In this document: positions 38,862-49,887 of the stretch, piece after piece
How the letters are laid out: the number at the start of each line of letters is the position of its first letter
How positions within the stretch are numbered: position 1 is the first letter of the stretch
Assembly (NCBI GenBank): GCA_011800805.1
Contig: MPNW01000300.1
Span: 135,243 to 199,242 of the forward strand
DNA from: Hirudo medicinalis
Taxonomy: Eukaryota > Annelida > Clitellata > Hirudinida > Hirudinidae
Direction of reading: 5' to 3'
DNA: 64,000 bases
Position numbers and translations under genes: made by a program
The notes under the pieces: model-generated
The model's input: the letters and a program-made list of their open reading frames with translations, nothing else
Database searches by the model: none
Told to the model about the DNA's origin: nothing

Positions 38862-41090
38862 ATGCCAAAGTCAAAAAAGGTCGGTGAAGTCGTCGAGGAT
38901 GGAGGAGAACAGGAAGTTATCACCACGACCAGCACCACGACAACGAGTTCAGTTCTCAACGGAGCAGATGGCGAAGTGGTCGTTGTAAAGGAAAAAAAGA
39001 AGAAATCCTCCAAAACTGCTGAGGCTCCCGATGAGGAATCGGCAGTTAAAACGACAGTCGTCGAAGAAGTCGGCGGTAGCGTCGGTGAGGTCAAATCTGT
39101 AGTCAACACGGAGGCAGCCTCAGACGAAGTGTCGGTCGTTAAAGTCGCAGACGAAGAACCTCCAAGCGCAGTTGTAGTGACAACCTCGAGAAAATTTGAA
39201 GATGCCTCCCACTTCGAGAGCGAACTCGGGGTTCCGAAGGGCGTATCGGGAAGTTATTCGACAAGTTCTTCCTCTAAGGGCGGGGCTTCGGCGGAAGTTT
39301 TTGCAGGCCTTCTGGACACCGAGAGAAGTTCGGCTGTGAAAAAGGTCTTGGATACCTCCAACATCACTTCGCCTGGTCTCAGGATGCTTTACGACGTGAG
39401 TTTCGAATCTCTGTCAAAGCTCAAATTATTATACTTAGTCATTCAAATAATTTGAGTCGATAGGTAAGACTTTAAAAATGGAAAAATGTCAGAATAATGA
39501 CCTTAATTCGATTCGAAAGTCCTTCGCTTGATTGCCTGTCCATTTGAGGATATCTCTTTTATTTACTCAAGATTATCATTTTAAGTTTCAATAATAAGAA
39601 GATGAATTGTTAATGAAGCCCTCTTTGCCTTCAAATGTAGTATTTCCACTCGTAAGTTAACACTGTAATACATATCTAACGAAGTAGCCTTACTAATTTT
39701 TTTCTCCAAAATACATAAACAAGCTAAATAACCAGAAATGTTGAAAACTACTCAAGTCTTTGAGTATTTTGAGTGGCATCAAAAACTGGTATGGATAAAA
39801 CGGAAAGGACCCAAAGCTAAAAAATATAGAACTGCCTCTGAAGCCTGAATTAACAAATATAAGTTAAAAAGACATGCGAACGAACAATTAAAGCTCCATC
39901 GATGCGTCTTCAACGCCATGATTTGAATTTTTTAAATTATTCCAGTCACGAATCAAAGAGTTGGAAGACGAACTGGATTTGGAGAGAGCTTCGAGGATCA
40001 AGGTGAATTCTTCCATCTAACGATCGTCCCATATTTACTCACCAACGCATCGATCATCCACTCATTTTCATGTCATTGTAGTCGGAACGCCAAAGGAATG
40101 ACCTTCAAAACGACCTGACCATTTTGTCCGACAGACTCGAGGAAAGCCACGAGGCACACAGAAGACAGGTACCCGCTTAAATTTAAATCACTTCTAGCGG
40201 TCGTTGTCAATGTTCCCACATTCCCTTTGATGTTCTTGCAGGCCGACGTGACCAGGAAACTGGAGATGGACGTGACCAAACTACAGAGGGAGTTGGAGGA
40301 ATGTCATGGACAGAACGAATCTCAACTTTCGTCGTTTCGCAAGAAGCACCAGGAGGCCGTCAATCAACTCAATGACCAATTGGAGCAAGTCCAGAGAAGC
40401 AGGCAGAAGTAGGAAGAGTTTGCATGAAGGATAGCTTAAATTGTTATCGATATCGAGACCTGGAAAGAAAAAATTGTGGCAAAATAAAGCTTGCATATTA
40501 CATCTCATGCAGTTCTACAGCAGAGTCTGCATGTATCATTGTTACGAATGACTTCCTGATAATCTTTCAACATCAAACCAGTCGCCATAGTTAAATGTCG
40601 ATTAATATAGTTTAAATATTCGTAACTTGATGATTTGGTGGTTTTCAGAAGCGAGAAAGAAAAGAATCAATTCAAAACGGAAGCTGATGATCTCAAGAGC
40701 CAACTAGAACAAGCTAACAAGAATAAGGTAATGGTTAAATAGTGCATATTAATATATAACCATATCAATAGATGTCGTAATGTTACATGCATTAAACGAC
40801 ATTATTAATTTTCTTATTAGTTATACTCGGACAAGGTAGTGAAGCAGCTCGAATCTCAACTCAACGAGGTCAAAGGGCAGTTGGGCGAAGTGCATAGGGG
40901 GCTGACAGAAAGCCAGGCAGCACGAGCCCGACTGCAGGCCGACAACGGCGAGTTGATCAAGAGATTCGAAGAGACTGACGCTCAGCTTCAGCAGGCTGGA
41001 AAGGCGAAGTCTGCCGCATTGAAACAGATTGAAGAACTGAAGGTTATTATGTTTAGGTGACCTTATCGGAGTAGACAATCATCACAGTTA

Positions 41091-41126
<36 letters not shown>

Positions 41127-44100
41127 TGGAAATGCCAGTAACAACAATAATTGCCACGAATAATAGCGACGACGAAATTTATGACAAAACAAGTTAATGT
41201 AACTGAAGTAATAACTGCTTACACTCATCAATTCTGCATTCGTCGACATTCTCACTTCTCCGCCAGCAACGAGATCAATCGTCATCACTATTATCACGTC
41301 AGAACCAGGCATGGTTTACCAAAACCACCAGGCATCATCAACCATCGTAATCAACATTAACATAATCAATGAACCAGCTTGCCATGGATGACGAAGCAGC
41401 TGTTCGTTCGAAGCTGATTTCTGACAACAGAGTCCTCCAGGCTAACTTGGAACAGCTCCGCGACCAACTCGACGAAGAGTTACATTTCAAAGAAGAACTC
41501 CAAAGACAGTTGTCAAAAGTGGCGTCCGAGGCCTCATCTTGGAAGCAGAAATTTGAGAATGGAGAAGGTAACATCAGGCCTGAGGAAGTCGAAGAACTCA
41601 AGAAGAAGCTGGCTGCCAGGTTCTTATCATTGACACTTGATATCTTAAGAATCACTACTGCAATGGCTATCAAACTAAACACTATTGTATTACAAGTTTA
41701 TTCATCATAATCGATAGGATTCAAGATAGCGAGGCTCAGTTGGAGGCAGTAGTAAGCAAGGCAGTCAGTCTCGAGAAAGCGAAAAGCAGGCTTGTTTTGG
41801 AAAACCAAACTTTGCAGGCCGACCTGGAAAAGGTTGTTATTATAGAAATACTCAAGCTAAATATGAATCAAATAACGATGATAATTTAATAACTACAATT
41901 ATAATGTCATCATCCAATGGCAGCTACAAGCCATACACGCTCAGAACGAGAAGAGACAAAGGCAGTTTGATAAGACCCTAGAGGAGTGGAAAAAGAAAGT
42001 TCATGATCAACAAATGGAATTGGAAAGCTTCCAGAAAGAAGCCAGAAACAGTGCCGCAGAGGCGTACAAAGTCAGGTCCCAGTTGGAGGAAGTTCAAGAG
42101 GTCGTCGATGGACTGAAGAGAGAAAACAAGAACCTCTCTGGTAAGCGGAGGTGATGAATATTACTTAATTTATCTAAAACCTATCCAATTTACCACACAC
42201 CAGAGGAAATCTTCGAGCTGACAGATCAACTCGGCCAAGCCAACCACCGCTTCACGGAGCTGGAAAAGTTGTCGAAACGCATCGAGGCCGAAAGAGACGA
42301 GCTGCATGCAACTCTCGAGGAAGCAGAAAAAGCCCTGGAGAAAGAGGAGGGCAAACTCCAACAAAGCCTGCAGGAAGTGGCCAGTCTCAAGGAAGAAACC
42401 ACCAGGAAGCTGGCTGAGAAGGAAGAAGAATTCGAAGTAGTTTGGTGAGGAAGAATAGACACGCCAGTAAAAGTTGATAATAGCTTGAATAACATTGAAA
42501 TAATAATAATAATGATAAACTAATTAAACATAGTTCAATGTAACTAAGTAACCAATTTCTTTAATAAAATGTCCACAGTCATCTCACGAGATATACAAAT
42601 GTAAATGCATCCAACAAAAACCACAAATCCCAACGTTAATCGATCAGTGTAGCAACTATTCTTAGTTATAAAAATGCTTCTTTTTGTGTCCAGCAAAAAC
42701 CAGCAAAGACTTATCGACACCCTCCAGGTTGACCTTGAGACTGAGGTGAGGCACAAAATTGAAGCCCTGAAGAACAAAAAGAAGCTAGAACAGGCCATTA
42801 GTGATCTCGAGGGGGCTGTCGAAGCCGCCAACAGGGCAAAGGTCGAGGTAGGTATCCTGGATCCACAACTTTGTGATGTTGAATACAATAACGTTAATGA
42901 CTGAATATGCAGTATGGATGATGATCTGAAGACTGGCAACTATGCAACCAAATGTTATCAGCAAAATACGCCAACAGTATTCGATGAATTAACATAACGG
43001 ATCATCATAATTATGACCACTTCCAGGTGGAAAAGAACTTCAAGCGCTTCCAACAGCAGACGTTAGATGTCCAGAGACTGCTTGAAGAGGAACAGAGGCA
43101 AAAGAACATCGCCGTCAAGGACGCTGCACTGGCTGAAAAGAGGGTACCGATATAAATAGTACATAAATATATACGACTATGCGCATTACTAATTATATGT
43201 AGATCTAAATAATAATTACAACAGTCATAATAAAGCATAACATAGCAGGCTTTATAATGATATTCAATGACTCAATAAACTCTATCATTGGTTTTCAGAT
43301 CGTGCAGTTGGCTGCTGAACTGGAAGAAGTCAAGTCTCAACTCGAAGTCTTCGAAAGGAACAAGAGAATCCAGGACGGGGAGATCCAAAAGATGACTGAC
43401 CTAGCCAATGAACTCCAGACGAACAACTCTCAATTGGCGGGAACCAAGAAGAAGTTGGAGCTTGACATTCAATCAATACATGTTGGTTAAAATTATTTAT
43501 GATTTACTGGGTTTTCTTCTATTACTAACTAAGAATGGGCGACAAGCAGTGTTTTACAAAGACACAATCCCATAATGAAGCACATATAAGTATCGGTCAT
43601 TAGATTTTATATTTTGTAATGTTATACATCGTCCCCTCCATCGCTAGTCTGACCTCGAAGACAGAACAAACGCTCTGAAATTGGCAGAGGATCACTGTCG
43701 CAAGGCCGTCAACGACGCCGCCAAAGTAGCCGACGAACTCAGGCAGGAACAGGATCACTCCCTGCAGATTGAAAAACTGAGGAAGGCTCTTGAAGGACAG
43801 GTGATTGATGTGAACGGATAAATTGATTGATTGAGAAAATAGCTGACTGGATTAAATAAATTGACGAATGGGTGGAGCGAATTCAATAGGCAGAAAAAAA
43901 GTTTTCGAACGATTGGTTGGATTTTTCCAGGTGAAAGAACTCCAAAGACGCCTTGACGAAGTCGAGGCTGCCGCTCTACAAGGTGGAAAAAAACAAATCC
44001 AGGCATTGGAACAGAGGCTGTCTGAGGCCGAGAAAGAGATCGAAAAGGAGCAACAGAGACACTCAGAGACCCAGAAGATCATAAGGAAGCAGGAAAGGAG

Positions 44101-44397
44101 GTTTGTGCTTGGAATGTTTTGCGAACGACAAATGTATAATGCATAGCAGTAATTAGCACGGGGTTATGGTTAGGGTTATTTCGACAAATTGTAAACATTA
44201 AATTCAACTCTCAAAACTTCAGAATCCAAGAGCTCCACTTCCAACTTGACGAGAGTCAAAAAGAGCAGGAGAAGTTGAACTCTCTAGCAGAGAAGCTCCA
44301 GGTCAAAGTTCAAGGTTACAAGAAACAGGCCGTCGAGGCGGTTAGCGATACATCTTAATTGTGAAGAATATTATTAAGTGTTTATTTAATCAGTTAA

Positions 44398-44436
<39 letters not shown>

Positions 44437-44940
44437 CGTTATCATCATCATCATTATGGTTGTTATTGTTATTATTTTTTCATAAAGTTGATTTTTTGTA
44501 GGAGGAGATCGCAGCACTGAACGTGGCCAAGTATAGGAAGTTGCAGCAAGAACTGGAAGAATCAGAAGCTAGAGCTGAAATAGCGGAGAGTCTTGCAGGA
44601 CAATATCGGTCCAAGACGAGGAGTTCGATATCAAGGGCTGAATCGGTCTGAATTATTTCATGTCAATTATTAATAAATAAGAATTAATTTGAAATATTTT
44701 AAATCGTTCAGTCGCAAATTATGATGACATAAAAGCCTTTCGTCTCAGCAATTTGGTTAATAATTAATAATATTGTTCATAATTGAAAATAATTTAAACT
44801 GGTAATCGAAAAGGTTAATATCATTACAGCTGAATTATGCGAATCAGCTTGCAGCAACGCCGTCCGTCCAGATCCAGTCCTTACCTGGAATGACAGTCAA
44901 GACGACTCGCTACTTGGAGACAAGATCCGATCTCCAGTGA
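38862..44940 (+). CDS. Myosin-rod protein (catchin/myorod/MRP type), complete, no motor domain
   Basis: Eighteen exons: 38862-39395, 39946-40002, 40082-40168, 40242-40408, 40649-40727, 40821-41042, 41378-41619, 41718-41832, 41924-42140, 42204-42444, 42694-42847, 43027-43143, 43299-43481, 43648-43800, 43931-44100, 44223-44340, 44502-44645, 44830-44940. Phases agree throughout; 1036 aa. The first exon encodes 178 residues of Thr/Val/Glu/Lys/Ser-rich, probably disordered sequence ([15 protein letters not shown]...). Residues 179 to about 990 are one heptad coiled coil that follows muscle myosin heavy chain S2/LMM in register: [66 protein letters not shown] non-helical tailpiece (from about 990) ends [11 protein letters not shown]. 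Proteins of this plan co-assemble into thick filaments. Paramyosin is the alternative, but the sequence follows myosin, not paramyosin. Confidence 0.88.
44395..44475 (+). repeat. (ATT)n microsatellite in an intron of the rod gene
   Basis: About 40 bp of (ATT)n followed by ATC and GTT variants, between exons 44223-44340 and 44502-44645. Simple repeat. Confidence 0.85.
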
Positions 44941-46034
44941 TCCGCCATTAAGCCCGCCCCACTCAACTTTTAATAGGTGAATTAGCCTGAGTCCTCTTAC
45001 GTGTAATTTGTTTGTTATTTATTTGCCTATTAAATTTTTGTAGCAATAATAATATAATACCATAATGCCTCGGACTAAGCCTTGCCAGACGAATCAATAC
45101 AACAGTTTATTAGTCTTCTTCTAAGAGATAAATTCTTATTTCGAACTTTAATGTACAAACTGCAGGTTTCAGAAGATGAATGTTACCACATCAGCAGCCG
45201 AGCAGACACTATTTCTACCTAATGAGGCTTAGAGCAGTTGGAGCAAATTAATAGCGATAATTTAATGTTATTCATTTTCATCGTCGTTGTTTTACCCGGC
45301 AACTGGTCTAATTCTTCCGGTATGCGAATCGTAGCGAGATTCGAGTTGGTTCTCCTTTACCGTCCATCCTCTCTGCTTTTTCGTTTATTTTCTCAATTCA
45401 GTTATTTGAGGTTCAATTTTTTGCCAAGAGAAGACATAAACTCGAGTTCAGACTGCTGATGACTTATTACGACTAATTAGCACTTTAAATGGACAAAATT
45501 ATTAAACGAAATCAATAAACCAAACATGACGTTATGTACAGCTTGAACATTTCTACCAAATTACTAGAAAATCCACAACATTTACAAACATTTACAAAAG
45601 CCTTGACACCGAAAAGAAGCATGTTGTCAGTAATGACAAAATTCAATGAGTAAAATTCAAAATCTTTTGTGAAGTGGCCAAATCTCATCCTTTCTCGACA
45701 CTTGGAGTCATGATGACGCTGCAAGGAGCATGCAATGATTCCCAGTTATTTATAAAATGTCATTAATGACTTTTTAACACTTGACGTGTTTCTTTTTAGA
45801 ATGTCACCGCTCTGATTTGTTATTTGCGAGCACCTCACATTCACCTGTCATACAACACCTGCTGAAATAGTGAATGATGACCTCCCTAGCAATTCATTTT
45901 AGGCAATTACCAATGCTAGCATTGGTGAATTTCTAATTAAACATGATTCTTAAATAAATATTAACTAACTGGAGTCACTTTCTTTCCTAACACTATTCTA
46001 TCATCGGCTTCTCTCGTACAAAGCTCTTCCTAGT
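44941..46034. other. Convergent 3' region between the rod gene and DRC5
   Basis: The two genes point toward each other, so this should hold two 3' UTRs. AT-rich, no convincing ORF or RNA gene. Confidence 0.55.
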
Positions 46035-49000
46035 TTAGAACACACCACACAATGTCAGAACACCACACAATGTCAGAACATCACACAATGTCAGAGCACC
46101 AAACAATGTCAGAATGTCACCATACAGTGTCCGAGCATTACACAAGACGAACCTCTTTTCCATTGGCTGTTTCTTGGCGTTGTTAATGTTGAGCTTCTCA
46201 TTGAAGCAGAAGGCAAAGTCCGGATCGAAAGGCAATCCCTTGAGTTTGAGTGTAGTGATGGTCTCGTTGTACTGAATCCCCTTCAACAGGCTCTTTATTC
46301 CCTCCTTGGAAATCACAAGAAACGAAATTGAACTTTTTTTTATAATTCCGAGATGACTAAGCGGTATTAAGGTCAACATTAAGACGATTAACCCAACTTA
46401 ACCCAACTTAACCCAGCTTATCAGACAAACTATCACAAATCCTCAACAACATCACCATGGTTATTCTGGAATTTGCAGACAGGCTGAGTGAAGAAAGGGC
46501 TTGAAAGTCCTTCATTCCACGGGCGAGAATGGCACAGCACACATCGTCCAGTATGTTTGCCGAGAGGTTCAAATTCTCGAGGGTTGAATTGAAGCGAAGG
46601 GCGATATTGAACATCCGAATGGCTCCGTGTCCGAGAAGATTAAGGCGCAGGTTGAGTCCCTTGAGGGATTTGTTGGACTTGAGGCCTTGAGCTATTGCCA
46701 TGCCCCCCTCTGAGTGGATCTTGTTATCGCAGAGGTCAAGGAAAGTCAATGAGGTGTCATCCCTCAGAAACCTGGAATCGTGCAACAAATTTGGCATGTA
46801 TTTGACGAGTGAAAATCCTGGCAAGTCGACGTTATTAATGCAAAAATATCGAGCATCGATACAATGTCTTGGAGGTATTTTGCAATATTTAAAACGCATT
46901 TAAAATAATCGTTCCTATCATAAATCTGTAACCAGCACTATTACAATTTGTATCAACTTGTGCTTTGAAAGAAAGCACCAACTTGCCAATGAGTCTCGCT
47001 CCATCATCCGAGATGTTGTTGTGGGCAAGACACAAAGCGTTAAGAGAGCACCAGCTGGCAAGACTGGTAGTGAGGATAAAGACTTTGCCATCGTTGATTC
47101 TACTGTGACTTATCGTCAGAGATCTGAGAGAAGTAGCGCTCTTCATCATGCCGCAGAGGCTCTGGCAGTCTTGTGTGGTGCAGTAGAACATGGTCCAGTC
47201 GAAATTAAGACCGCAGTTGTTCACTCCATACCTTATTGACAGCTCCTTTAGTGAGGCGAAGAATTACTCAATATCTTCAAAAGACCATTTTTTTTTATAA
47301 TGCGATTCTCAAAACTCTACATCATACCTCTCATCCTCACGACTGATTCATAGTGACAAATATTAACCTCCAATTCAGTGAAATATTCTCCCAACGCCTC
47401 AAGATCCAGGTGGTTATAATGGAATTCAGCCTTCTTCCCCTGATCATCATACTGCACCTGATCCTCTCCAGTACCTACCTTAATCACCGGTATCATCAAC
47501 TGGTCTAACGTCAGCCTGACGACAAATCTGAAGTATTTTTATTTAAAAACAACCTTCCAAATTGTAAATAAAAATAAATAAAACTCGATATGAAAATGAA
47601 TTATTATGGAAGTGCATCCAGCACCCATCCATCCGTCCACCCACCCACCGACCGATCCATACACCCGTTCATTTAATCAACAACGCAAACTATGGCATAC
47701 TTTCCCCCCATCGAAACATCCTCCAATAGTTTGCCAAAGTCGTCCGAGAGAGGCACAAATTGCATATGCGATCTTGAAGGTAGGTTTCAAAAAACAGTCT
47801 CCTGTAACTGTCCCCATACTCAGCCATATCCACCATCTTGAAAGCTTCAGTGCCAAAATAATGTTCACTCCTGCAGATAAATAAATGTGCATGGCCGGTC
47901 AACAAACGGAGTCCATGTTCGATGTGAGAGGCAATGTCCACAAATGTTGTAATTTTATTTGAATTGTTACTGAATGAGGGTTTTCCATAAATAAACGTTG
48001 GAAGGAGCCCAATTGTGCATTCTGGCCCAACGCAAATTGTCTAAAACTGTTGGAGATTACATTGGAAATATTTAAAGCACGAATGTGTCAGTGAATCTCC
48101 TTGTTTCGTGTTAAATTTTATTGTCCGATCATGAAAAATTATTATTATCTATATACTCTAGGCCAGGGTCGCCGAGAGAGGGAGACAAGTGGCCAGGGGC
48201 CCGCCCTGGTTTTAAAATAGTACAATCATGATTTTTTTTGCTTTTCCTTTACCAAATTGATATAACATAGGAGCCCGAAATTTCTGTCTGGGGCCCAAAC
48301 TTTAAGCCCATCCTCTTGAAAACCGGCACACCATTACAACCTGTTCTTCCAATATCCCTCGGCCTCGATTCTGCCCGCCACTATAGAGAGAGGCAGATCA
48401 CAGCTGAGATGCTGGATGATGTAGTTCTGTTCTTTGGTGGTCAACAAGTTCAAATCTATGGGATCAGCTGAAACGGGAAGATTCAAAGTTAAGAAATGGT
48501 TAATTAAATGTACTGATCCTAACTAATCACCACCAAGTCCTCCAATTCCTAATCACAACTCCACATATTTATGGCGAATGTTATCCTAATGATTGACGCT
48601 CAGAATGTGTCCTCAGTTAGCAATTCATGTGAAATAATAGATGGACGGATAACAATGACATTGACAAACTGTAAGTAATAACATAAGAAAAAAATTACAT
48701 CAAACACGAACTGCTAAAAGAGGCTGCTATGGCCTTGAGTGACATCTCATGGAGGCTCTGAACGTATTTGAGGTTGTAGGGCAAGACCTCGGCCACCCCT
48801 CTTCGAGTTTTTAATATAGGACGATGAAGACCCACTTCGATCAAGACGGTGCTTGATTCTGTTATGCTTTCTTTCAAATCCTCACTGCTTGCCTCATCTT
48901 CTAAAAAGCCCTTGAAAAGTCATTGACATGAGATTAAATTATTTTTCAGAACTTTTATTAAGGAGTAAAATTAGGTAATTAGTTTAAGTTGTTTTCATCA

Positions 49001-49191
49001 AGCTTGTAACTTCTCCAGCTGCTGCTCATATCATATGCATCAAGTAACTAACTCAATTATAAAGCTGAAACAACTACAGAAATCCAATCCATCACTTTGT
49101 AATCTTCTTCCTCTTCGTCTTCTTCGTCATAATCCTGGTTATCTTCCTCTTCATCATCGTAAGATATGGTTTTATTAATGGAGGGTTCCAT
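46035..49191 (-). CDS. DRC5: Dynein regulatory complex subunit 5 homologue (TCTE1), leucine-rich repeats
   Basis: DRC5 is part of the nexin-dynein regulatory complex of motile cilia and sperm flagella. Exons: 49078-49191, about 48700-48911, 48341-48467, about 47765-47870, 47368-47527, about 47010-47245, 46456-46771 (perhaps from 46823), 46035-46304. The start is MEPSINKTISYDDEEEDN, an acidic N-terminus. Family landmarks follow in order: HLSCDLPLSIVAGRIEAEGY-WKNR, YGDSYRRLFFETYL, LTLDQLMIPVIK, YGVNNCGLNFDW, then LRRs (LRSLTISHSRINDGK, LNALCLAHNNISDDGARLIG, LTFLDLCDNKIHSEGG, LENLNLSANILDD) and EGIKSLLKGIQYNETITTLK. The last about 20 residues are copies of LTLCGV encoded by an 18-bp minisatellite. 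Some middle splice sites are uncertain, and one LRR between 46771 and 47010 may be incomplete. Confidence 0.82.
46038..46135 (-). repeat. In-frame 18-bp coding minisatellite at the DRC5 C-terminus
   Basis: Plus-strand unit AACACCACACAATGTCAG, about four copies plus a diverged one. Because 18 is a multiple of three, it reads as LTLCGV-type hexapeptides in the DRC5 frame, up to the stop at 46035-46037. Confidence 0.8.
48168..48310 (+). mobile_element. Short MITE, copy 1 (inside a DRC5 intron)
   Basis: Begins CAGGGTCGCCGAGAGAGG and contains GGTTTTAAAA and TTGCTTTTCC-T-TTACCAAATTGA. The same internal block occurs in opposite orientation at 57048-57196. The right end is less clear, ending near GGGGCCCAAAC. 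Confidence 0.6.
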
Positions 49192-49887
49192 GCCAAGGTT
49201 GTTTCTTAAGTTGAAGAAACAATAAGCCACAACAAACCGCCAAGATTCTGGTTACAATTAATATATTCCAGATGGTAAATTTTATTTTAAGAAACAATAA
49301 TAAGTCTCAATAAACGTCTAAAAGTTGATTTTCTATCGGGAAACCTCCAACTCGATAATTTCGAAAGAAGCTTTCAAACACATCCAGCACGCAAAACGAA
49401 CCAGACGAAAGCAATTTAACTTCAAATTGCAGCCGAACAAGAAAGTTTTATTAATTTTTATGTCGCTTGCTAATCATTTAATAAAACTATTATTTAAAAA
49501 ACAATAGGCTTAAAGGGTAAATATAATATTTAAATACTTTTCACATTTTAAAATGCACAAAATTTAGATTAAAATGTTTGTAAGTTACCCAAATTAATTT
49601 TGTATTACAATTAATGTTTCGAAATAATAACAATCGCGGGAATTTCGATAAAAGTAAGTTTTGTTTACTTTCATTACTTATAACCTGACCGATATCGGCT
49701 CTCGACCAGAATCGTCTGCGTTTGAGGAAGTTAACTATTTCATTTGTTAGTTGTTATTTATTAATTTCTTTTCATTTAAGTAGACGTTTATCGTAATTGG
49801 TGAGCCAACGCTTGTGTTTAAGTGTTAAATTGGTACTTATTCTAAATTGTTGTTTTGACAGATCATTAACTTCTGTGATAAACCTGG
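49192..49887. promoter_or_regulatory. Shared upstream region of divergent DRC5 and FIRRM-like genes
   Basis: The start codons of the minus-strand DRC5 gene (49191) and the plus-strand FIRRM-like gene (49888) are 697 bp apart and point away from each other. Both promoters and 5' UTRs must lie here unless unseen 5' exons exist elsewhere. No specific core-promoter motif could be pinned down. Confidence 0.4.

Noticed and set aside
38862..44940. Paramyosin
   Set aside because: The coiled coil follows myosin heavy chain landmarks, including the [10 protein letters not shown] block and [17 protein letters not shown] near the end, and the head is unlike paramyosin.
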